Source: an uncultured Oscillospiraceae bacterium
GTDB taxonomy: Bacteria > Bacillota > Clostridia > Oscillospirales > Oscillospiraceae
Reading direction: 5' to 3'
Length of the DNA: 5,039 nucleotides
Assembly: GCA_910587205.1 (NCBI GenBank)
Contig: CAJULZ010000150.1
Location: forward strand, 1 to 5,039
Under the pieces are notes generated by a model. That model was not told where the DNA came from. It made no database searches and saw nothing but the letters and a program-made list of their open reading frames with translations. The stretch's first letter is position 1. Each line of letters starts with the position of its first letter. Shown here one piece after another: positions 1-5,039 of the stretch. The position numbers were made by a program, and so were the translations under genes.

Positions 1-1195
1 CCTTCTCCGGCTTTTCCGGTTCCGGGTCAGCGTCCGGGTCCACAGCGGGGGCCTTGCCGGTGCAGTCCCTCATGGTCAGGACGCAGACAGGGCAGTCGGT
101 GTTGACCTCGCCGGGGGCGCACTTGTCCTTGCAGACGCAGACCGGCTCCGGTTCAGGAATGGCGGACACATTGCTGTCCTCCGGTTCCTTGTCCTTCTCC
201 GCCAGAGCCAGAAGGTCGGATTCCGTGACGGCGTTGAGGAAGTAGACGTTCTCACTCTCCCGCTGCTTGTCGATCACCAGATAAAAGGTGTTCTCATTGG
301 GGGTGGTGAAGGTGAAAAATTCCTTGCTGTCCTGGTCCGTCACATTGTCCACCACCGTGCCCTGGCCGTCCGGGGTCAGGGGCTTGGCCGTCTGCTCCGT
401 GCCCGTGGTCACGCTGGCCGAACCAGAGGGCGGCGTAGTCGTGGAGGGTTCCGTCTTGGACGGCGTGGTGGTATTGGTGGCCGGGGGCTTCACCGGCGTA
501 GTAGCTGCCGGAGGTGTAACCGTGGGCTTCTGGTCCTGGTTGGGCTGGCTGGTGGCCAGGGCGTTGTAGTTGGGGTTCTTCACCTGATATGTCCGCGAAT
601 AGTTCCCAGCCTTGTCCGCCGCCTGGACAGTGATCTGCTCAGAAGTCCCCAGGTCTTTCAGGGGCACATCCACCGCATTGCCGGTCAGGTTGGGATAGCA
701 CGTTCCATTTACGGTGATATGCGCCACGCCGGAGAGATCATCCGCAGCCTCCACCCGCAGCACATCCCCGCTGACACTGGCCCGCAGGGTGGGCGGGGTG
801 GTGTCAAAGCACTCCATGTAGCGGGAGTTTTCGTAGACCTCCCCATCGTGGCCGGTGACGCGGACATAGATGGTGCAGTTGGCGGTAATGTCCACCGTGC
901 CATAGTAGCGGCTGTCCCGCTGTTCCAGACTGGCGGTGATGTTTCTCCAACTGCCGCTCCGGTCAATGCGGACCTCTGCCGAAGCGAAGCCGCCGCCCGT
1001 CCCGTCCGTGACGCAGACCTTGGCGGCGGTGCTGGTGCTGGCCCAATCGGGGGGCAGCATGATTTCAATGGTAATGCCGGACGGCTCCACATCGGCGGCA
1101 TGGGCCGCGCCCATCATGGAAAATGCCGCCCCCAGGCACAGAAATACACACAGCAGCAGAGCCGCCGTGCGCTGCAAGGGTTTTCTTTTTGTCAT
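1..1195 (-). CDS. Secreted DUF4366 (CD1107-family) mobile-element protein, C-terminus cut by window edge
   Basis: Reading the minus strand from the ATG at 1195 gives 398 codons without a stop, running off the left edge. Residues 1-33 form a classic signal peptide: basic start (MTKRK), hydrophobic core with LLLCVFLCLG, and an AHA-A cleavage site, so the product is exported. Residues about 40-130 look like a beta-rich domain. Residues 131-205 look like a bacterial Ig-like domain (DTTPPT opening, DDLSGV, ending AADKAGN). A Pro/Thr-rich linker covers about 212-275. Residues about 276-335 match the DUF4366 core as I know it (GTVVDNVTD, FFTFTTPNENTFYLVIDK, NVYFLNAVTESDLLAL). A six-cysteine cluster follows at C353, C355, C359, C368, C371 and C378, then an acidic Pro/Glu-rich stretch. 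Family members usually end in a transmembrane segment, which would lie beyond the window. The start is supported by AAAGGAG ten bases upstream and lies four bases after the DUF4315 stop. These proteins accompany Tn1549-type conjugation genes; their function is unknown, and a surface role in mating contact is only an inference. Confidence 0.85.
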   Translation of the reverse strand, partial: MTKRKPLQRTAALLLCVFLCLGAAFSMMGAAHAADVEPSGITIEIMLPPDWASTSTAAKVCVTDGTGGGFASAEVRIDRSGSWRNITASLEQRDSRYYGTVDITANCTIYVRVTGHDGEVYENSRYMECFDTTPPTLRASVSGDVLRVEAADDLSGVAHITVNGTCYPNLTGNAVDVPLKDLGTSEQITVQAADKAGNYSRTYQVKNPNYNALATSQPNQDQKPTVTPPAATTPVKPPATNTTTPSKTEPSTTTPPSGSASVTTGTEQTAKPLTPDGQGTVVDNVTDQDSKEFFTFTTPNENTFYLVIDKQRESENVYFLNAVTESDLLALAEKDKEPEDSNVSAIPEPEPVCVCKDKCAPGEVNTDCPVCVLTMRDCTGKAPAVDPDADPEPEKPEK

Positions 1196-1199
1196 AGGC

Positions 1200-1445
1200 T
1201 CAAATCTCCTTTCCAGAATTGGTTGTGGACGGCGCATTTACCGCCCGAATCATATCCAGCACGGCCCGCAGGTCCTCCGGCGCGGAGATCATGCCGCGCA
1301 CCGCCTGGATGATTTCAAGGTTTTCCTGCTCTGTGATCTGCCGCTCAATGTCCCGGACACGGGCCTGCCACTCGCTTGCCTTCTCTTTCGCCCGAACCAA
1401 GTCAGCTTTCAGGTTATCAAGTTTCGTCTCCTTCGGCTTACGCAT
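1200..1445 (-). CDS. DUF4315-family small conjugative-element protein, 81 residues
   Basis: This small soluble protein is highly charged, with no signal peptide or membrane segment. Residues 1-45 are rich in Lys, Arg, Glu and Gln with regularly spaced hydrophobics (LDNLKADLVRAKEKASEWQ, then VRDIERQITEQENLEI), which predicts a long amphipathic helix or coiled coil. The second half (IIQAVRGMISAPEDLRAVLDMIRA) looks like a shorter helical pair before a polar tail. Sequence and length fit the DUF4315 family, usually found directly before DUF4366 genes in Clostridia conjugative elements, as here. I chose the ATG at 1445 because GGGAGGTG lies eight bases upstream. An in-frame TTG at 1484 would add 13 residues but has no ribosome binding site and lies deeper inside the preceding gene. 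The start overlaps the radical SAM stop by eight bases (ATGCGTAA), implying translational coupling. Biochemical function is not known; a cytoplasmic structural or adaptor role is a guess. Confidence 0.88.
   Translation of the reverse strand: MRKPKETKLDNLKADLVRAKEKASEWQARVRDIERQITEQENLEIIQAVRGMISAPEDLRAVLDMIRAVNAPSTTNSGKEI
1206..1212 (-). promoter_or_regulatory. Ribosome binding site of the DUF4366 gene, inside the end of the DUF4315 gene
   Basis: AAAGGAG on the minus strand, ten bases before the ATG at 1195. It lies within the last codons of the DUF4315 gene, so ribosomes finishing that gene would stop very near this start. Confidence 0.75.
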
Positions 1446-2346
1446 GGCGAACACCTCCCATCCTGCCGGGGATGTAGTCGGCAAAGCTGGGGACCGTATG
1501 GAAAATTCTCTTGTTATTCACCCAGCGTTGGAGCTGGCGGGTAATGGGCGGGGCGCTGGGGCGGTCGTAGACCATCACATAGGGGTCATAGCCCATGTGC
1601 CGCAGGGTTTCCACCCGGTAGAGGTCCTGCTCATGGGTGCTGCCGTAGTTGGTCAGCACATAGACCTTCCGTTTGCGGAAATTCTTGATCGCGGTCAGCT
1701 CCAAAAAACGGCGGAAGTATGGGGTTAAGTCCATATCAGGGTTATCCCAGGCGAAATGCACCGTCTTGGTTCTCACCCGATTCAGCAGGGCCACGTTGTC
1801 CGGGGTGATGAGCCGAATGTCCAACCCCTGTGAGAAGTCCACATAGGCGCGGCTCTCCGCAAGCTGCAAAATCAGCTTTTCATGGTCGGGACAGGCCAGA
1901 AGGTTGGCGTCCAGCAGCTTGACCTCCTTCTGGCCGTTCCAAAACTCAGCGAGGTCGGCCACCTGGATGCTCCGCCGTCCCTCCTTGTCTGACACCAAAC
2001 AAAATCCGCAGTTTCGCGGACAGCCCCGGCTGAGAAAGCCGTAGGCAATGCCAGAAAACTGCGGATAAATGCTGTAATCGGGATAGGTATGCTCCACCTC
2101 GTCCGGGAGGTTGGGGCCGGGGCCGTAGCCTGTGCCGCCGCAGACCACCTCGCCAGCGTTGGTGACGGTGATCGTGTCCTGGGAGTAGGTATCGGTGAAC
2201 ACCCGGCTCTTGTAAACCCGGTCATACCGGCCCTCCGGCCTCCACCACTCCACATGATCGCCCCGCGCCTTGTGGTAGGCGGAGAGCTTCATCAGGCACA
2301 GGTTCGGCCAGTTATGGGAATCAATATCGCATAAACCGATTCTCAT
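1438..2346 (-). CDS. Radical SAM protein of unknown function, B12-binding-type architecture
   Basis: A complete 302-residue protein. The motif GCPRNCGFC gives C109, C113 and C116 in the canonical CxxxCxxC spacing that holds the 4Fe-4S cluster of radical SAM enzymes, which cleave S-adenosylmethionine to start radical chemistry. Downstream strands fit the TIM-barrel core: VKLLDANLLA (about 142-151), a DDNF-like position, then VDFSQGLDIRLIT (169-181) and VHFAWDNPDMD (196-206), all reminiscent of B12-binding-type radical SAM proteins. The N-terminus (residues 1-35) resembles the first beta-alpha unit of a cobalamin-binding Rossmann fold and carries D9-S10-H11, but the domain is too short and diverged to claim cobalamin binding. 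No signal peptide or membrane helix is seen, so it should be cytoplasmic. The ATG at 2346 has AAGGAG eight bases upstream. The gene starts 31 bases after the hydrolase stop and overlaps the DUF4315 start. Substrate and reaction are unknown; nearby genes are conjugation genes with no obvious substrate protein or peptide. Confidence 0.88.
   Translation of the reverse strand: MRIGLCDIDSHNWPNLCLMKLSAYHKARGDHVEWWRPEGRYDRVYKSRVFTDTYSQDTITVTNAGEVVCGGTGYGPGPNLPDEVEHTYPDYSIYPQFSGIAYGFLSRGCPRNCGFCLVSDKEGRRSIQVADLAEFWNGQKEVKLLDANLLACPDHEKLILQLAESRAYVDFSQGLDIRLITPDNVALLNRVRTKTVHFAWDNPDMDLTPYFRRFLELTAIKNFRKRKVYVLTNYGSTHEQDLYRVETLRHMGYDPYVMVYDRPSAPPITRQLQRWVNNKRIFHTVPSFADYIPGRMGGVRHA
1452..1459 (-). promoter_or_regulatory. 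Ribosome binding site of the DUF4315 gene, inside the radical SAM gene
   Basis: GGGAGGTG on the minus strand, eight bases before the ATG at 1445. It decides this start over the in-frame TTG at 1484, which has nothing comparable upstream. The same bases encode the Gly-Gly-Val near the radical SAM C-terminus. Confidence 0.8.
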
Positions 2347-2354
2347 ATATCACG

Positions 2355-2360
2355 CTCCTT
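2355..2360 (-). promoter_or_regulatory. Ribosome binding site of the radical SAM gene
   Basis: AAGGAG on the minus strand, eight bases before the ATG at 2346. It sits in the only real intergenic gap of the window (2347-2377, 31 bases), which is A/T-rich. No hairpin followed by a T-run was seen there, so no terminator is called. Confidence 0.8.
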
Positions 2361-2377
2361 CAAAAAAGTTATAAAAA

Positions 2378-5039
2378 TTAGGGCAAACGCCCCATTCCAT
2401 AATAATGTTGCTGCCAATAGTTGCTGTTGATGTTGGCGTAGGAGATGGGATTTCCACAGTGAATCATTTGCCCGTTGCCCACATAGATGCCCACATGGGT
2501 CACACCGTTGGGGTTCGGCGCGTCGTAGGTGTGCCAGAAGAAAATGAGATCACCGGGCTGGGCGTTCGCCATGGACACGGGGGTGCAGATGTTATAAAGG
2601 CCCTGCGCCCCCAGCCGTCCCACGTTCCATCCGCTGTGATTGATAACCCAGCTTACAAAGCCGGAGCAATCAAAAGAGGTAGAGGGGGAACTGCCGCCCC
2701 AAACGTAGGGATAGCCGAGGTACTTCTGCGCTTCTTCCAGCATAGCGGCGTAGGTTTCGTCCGTGACCGGTTCCCCAGGGTAGGCGGGTATCTCCACGCC
2801 GCCCGGTGTGCCGGGAATGGCCCCAGCGGTTGAACCGTCATAGCCGGTGTCCACGAAATAGTAGGGGTTCAGGTACTCGCCGTTCAGCATGATTTCCAGG
2901 TGGAGGTGCGGCCCGGTGCTGTTGCCGGTACTGCCCACGGCGGCAATCACGTCCCCCCGCTTGACCTCCTGGCCCGCGCTGACGGAGAGGCTGGAACAGT
3001 GGGCGTACCGGGATTGATAGCCCTTTTCGTCCTCGATCACCACGCACAGCCCATAGCTGCCAGCGTCCCCGGCAGAAACCACCCGCCCGTCATGGATTGC
3101 CCGGATGGGCGTACCCTGCGCCACGGCAATGTCCACACCCCGGTGCAGGTTTTTCTCCCCGCTGATGGGGTGGACCCGGTAGCCGTAGCTGCTGGACACA
3201 TAGCCCAGCCATGGAAAATCAAAGGGGTTCCCATACGCCTGCCGGTTGCCAAGGGTCTGCTGATACACGTTGTAGCGGTCCGTCTGCTCACCAGGGGACA
3301 GCGTACCGGAAATGATCGTGGACAGCGGTGTTACCGTCAGCGTGGTTTGCAGGACATACCAATCGTAGGGATCGCCGTCGCTGTCATAGCGGGTTTCCAC
3401 AATGACCTCCCGCGTGAGGGAGTACTGCTCCCCGAACAGCCGCGCAAGCTCCGCCTGGACCTGTTCAAAGGTGAAGGCGTTGAACACGGTGGAGAGGTAG
3501 CCCATCAGCTCATAGGGGTTGTGGCTGATCTCCCCGATGTTGTAGCGGTACTCGTCATAGCCGGGGTAATTTTCCTCGGTCTGGTCAATGTCCATCTGCA
3601 AATCCGTTTCCATTTCCGTGTAGTAGAGGTCCGAATTGCAAATGTCCTGCTCATTCGCCATATAGGACGCGGAGATATAGGAGGACTGGAAACCGGAGAG
3701 CATGGCGGTACAGGAGGTCATGCCAGAGGCAAAGAACACCACCACCATAGCCAGCATTGCCACAACCAGCAGCAGAGATTTTCGTGCCGCTATGTATTGC
3801 TGGACCGCCCGGACGATCTGCCCGGTGGCGTGTACCACGTTTTGGGTGAAGTGCGCCGTCTGCTTGGCCTCATGCGCGGCCTGGGCATACTTCCGCTTGA
3901 TTTTCTGCTTTTGTATCCACTTGGCGAGGGCATTTTTGCGCCGCAGCTCCGGGTTGTCCCGGAGGGCAGTCTGCCATGCCAGTTTGACATTTTCCTTTGC
4001 CGCCCGCTGCTCCGCTTGGCGCAGGGCGCGGTAGGGCTTGGAGCGGCGGCGGTTTCTCTGCCAGCGCAGGACGCGGCCCACACCCTGTTCCATGAACAAT
4101 TCGCTTTTGTGGGTGGCCTCCAACGCCACATTGTCACGCTCCGATTCATGGATTTTGCCGTGGAGCTTCATCACCGCCGCTGTTTTCGCCATGCCACCGG
4201 CGCGGGCGGGCAGAGAGGGTGGTCTATATTCCGGCAAAACCTCCTGCTCAAAGTGGAGACGGCGGCGGGTCCTGCCCGTCTCAACCTCCACCTCCGGCTG
4301 GAAGGATAACCGGCGCTTGGTGGGAAGATGCTCCCGCGCCTGTTCCACCTGACCCTCCGCACGTTTTACCCGGCGCACGGCCTTTTGATAGTTCCGGCTG
4401 GGCGGCTGGGAGTCCTCCTTTGGCGCAGGGGTGGGGGCGCTGTCCGCCGCAGAGGGCGGTTCCTCAAATTGCAGCCGTGGCCGGTCCGCCTTGCCAGCAG
4501 CGGAGTGGGCAGCGAACTTTGCCGCCTGCCGCTTCTGATACGCCCGGTCATCCGGCGCGGGGGACGGCGATCCTGCCGGGGGACTGTCCCGCTGGTGGGT
4601 GTCGCCCCCACCCTCTGACTGCTCCGGCTGGGCGGCGTGGTCCGTGACCTGCCGCTTCATCACCGCCCGTTTTTCATCAACGGGTGCTTCTGCGTCAGGG
4701 GCCGGGACCTCCGAACCCTCAAAATGAAGCCGACTGCCGCCATCAGGTATCAGGCGGGAGGGCTGGGGTTCGTCCGCAGGACGGGCGGAATCCGGGGTAA
4801 ACCGCTGTGCCTGCCGCTTCTTCATCTTCGCCCTGCCATCAGCGGGGGCCTTGCTGTCAGAAGGGAGCTGTTCACCCTCTGCCGCCTTGAATTGCAGCCG
4901 TCCGCCCCCCTCCACTGGACGGGGCGGGCGTTTCACCGGGGGGTTCCGCCCCTTGCCAGGAGGCCGGTTCTGCATGGGAGCGTCCCCAGCGGTCCGTACG
5001 GGGGTAGGCTGACCGTCCAGCGAACGGGCGGCGTCCGGG
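2378..5039 (-). CDS. Membrane-anchored M23 + NlpC/P60 peptidoglycan hydrolase of a conjugative element, 5' end outside window
   Basis: Residues are numbered from the internal Met at 4975. Residues 1-255 are a low-complexity, Pro/Ala/charge-rich tail with repeated RL-x-F and KRQ motifs. Residues 260-395 are strongly basic and helical. Residues 400-419 are one transmembrane helix (LLLVVAMLAMVVVFFASGM) preceded by ARK, so the N-terminus should be cytoplasmic and the rest outside. Residues about 430-550 are a stalk of the kind I know from Tn1549-type peptidases (YTEMETDLQ, YPGYDEYRYNIGEI, NPYELMGYL). Residues about 585-710 are an M23/LytM domain with HRGVD (H611, D615), YAH (H659) and PHLH (H690, H692), so the zinc site looks intact. 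Residues about 740-865 are NlpC/P60 with FDCSGF (C770), THVGIY (H827) and H839 as a plausible complete triad. Both domains cut stem-peptide bonds and likely open the wall for the mating channel, the role of Tn916 Orf14/CwlT. The frame stays open for 21 more codons to the right edge and the Met at 4975 lacks a clear ribosome binding site, so the true start is upstream. Confidence 0.9.
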   Translation of the reverse strand, partial: PDAARSLDGQPTPVRTAGDAPMQNRPPGKGRNPPVKRPPRPVEGGGRLQFKAAEGEQLPSDSKAPADGRAKMKKRQAQRFTPDSARPADEPQPSRLIPDGGSRLHFEGSEVPAPDAEAPVDEKRAVMKRQVTDHAAQPEQSEGGGDTHQRDSPPAGSPSPAPDDRAYQKRQAAKFAAHSAAGKADRPRLQFEEPPSAADSAPTPAPKEDSQPPSRNYQKAVRRVKRAEGQVEQAREHLPTKRRLSFQPEVEVETGRTRRRLHFEQEVLPEYRPPSLPARAGGMAKTAAVMKLHGKIHESERDNVALEATHKSELFMEQGVGRVLRWQRNRRRSKPYRALRQAEQRAAKENVKLAWQTALRDNPELRRKNALAKWIQKQKIKRKYAQAAHEAKQTAHFTQNVVHATGQIVRAVQQYIAARKSLLLVVAMLAMVVVFFASGMTSCTAMLSGFQSSYISASYMANEQDICNSDLYYTEMETDLQMDIDQTEENYPGYDEYRYNIGEISHNPYELMGYLSTVFNAFTFEQVQAELARLFGEQYSLTREVIVETRYDSDGDPYDWYVLQTTLTVTPLSTIISGTLSPGEQTDRYNVYQQTLGNRQAYGNPFDFPWLGYVSSSYGYRVHPISGEKNLHRGVDIAVAQGTPIRAIHDGRVVSAGDAGSYGLCVVIEDEKGYQSRYAHCSSLSVSAGQEVKRGDVIAAVGSTGNSTGPHLHLEIMLNGEYLNPYYFVDTGYDGSTAGAIPGTPGGVEIPAYPGEPVTDETYAAMLEEAQKYLGYPYVWGGSSPSTSFDCSGFVSWVINHSGWNVGRLGAQGLYNICTPVSMANAQPGDLIFFWHTYDAPNPNGVTHVGIYVGNGQMIHCGNPISYANINSNYWQQHYYGMGRLP
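4248..4900 (-). repeat. Degenerate in-frame repeats encoding RL-x-F and KRQ motifs
   Basis: Within the 5' part of the hydrolase gene, the protein motif RL-[QHS]-F recurs at residues 26, 82, 167, 222 and 239 (numbered from the Met at 4975). A KRQ motif recurs at residues 53, 107 and 148. The DNA shows it too: on the plus strand cctgccgctt occurs at 4525, 4648 and 4810, spaced 123 and 162 bases, both multiples of three. This suggests in-frame duplication followed by divergence. The repeats lie in the predicted cytoplasmic, probably disordered, tail. Confidence 0.6.

Noticed and set aside
709..1101. Minus-strand 130-codon frame inside the DUF4366 gene
   Set aside because: It is out of frame with the signal-peptide-bearing protein that covers the same bases, and its Pro/Arg/Ser-rich translation is typical of a shifted frame in G+C-rich DNA.
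1446..1484. Upstream TTG start at 1484 for the DUF4315 protein
   Set aside because: No Shine-Dalgarno sequence precedes it, it would extend the overlap with the radical SAM gene, and the ATG at 1445 has a strong ribosome binding site at proper spacing.
719..1728. Overlapping plus-strand open frames (719-1312, 936-1544, 1219-1728)
   Set aside because: They are antisense to the DUF4366, DUF4315 and radical SAM genes, overlap each other in different frames, and show no recognisable family features.
2347..2377. Possible terminator or promoter in the gap between the hydrolase and radical SAM genes
   Set aside because: The 31-base A/T-rich gap holds a ribosome binding site but no stem-loop with a T-run and no room for a convincing -35/-10 pair, although a promoter inside the hydrolase end cannot be excluded by eye.
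2900..4309. Long 469-codon open frame on the plus strand, antisense to the hydrolase
   Set aside because: It lies opposite a gene with clear domains and intact catalytic motifs. Its translation is rich in Val, Gly and His with no recognisable domain. High G+C coding DNA often leaves such open antisense frames.

Overview
The window is a compact, single-direction gene cluster on the minus strand. It matches the conjugation (type IV secretion) region of a Tn1549/CTn-type integrative and conjugative element from a Gram-positive gut Clostridia host. Three things point there: a membrane-anchored M23 plus NlpC/P60 peptidoglycan hydrolase, a small DUF4315-type protein, and a secreted DUF4366 (CD1107-family) protein, in the order familiar from such elements. 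The high G+C content (estimated by eye) suggests an Oscillospiraceae-like background such as Faecalibacterium, Flavonifractor or Oscillibacter. That host assignment is an inference; no taxonomic marker is present.

Layout in transcription order (right to left). 5039-2378: a large cell-wall hydrolase whose reading frame is still open at the right edge, so its 5' end is missing. It has a long repetitive cytoplasmic tail, one transmembrane helix, a conserved extracellular stalk, an M23 metallopeptidase domain and a C-terminal NlpC/P60 cysteine peptidase domain. 2346-1438: a complete 302-residue radical SAM protein of unknown function with a CxxxCxxC iron-sulfur motif. 1445-1200: a complete 81-residue DUF4315 coiled-coil-like protein whose start overlaps the radical SAM stop by 8 bases. 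1195-1: a secreted DUF4366-type protein cut by the left edge.

Gaps are 31 bases, -8 bases (overlap) and 4 bases. Each of the three visible starts has a good Shine-Dalgarno sequence, and I saw no promoter or terminator between the genes, so this looks like one internal stretch of a polycistronic transfer operon. The hydrolase would locally open the peptidoglycan for the conjugation channel. The DUF4315 and DUF4366 proteins are regular companions of that machinery with no established biochemical role. The radical SAM gene is the odd member: an apparent enzyme gene between the hydrolase and DUF4315 and translationally coupled to the latter. No RNA genes, insertion sequences, CRISPR arrays, attachment sites or origins were seen, and no stretch above 300 bases lacks a gene.
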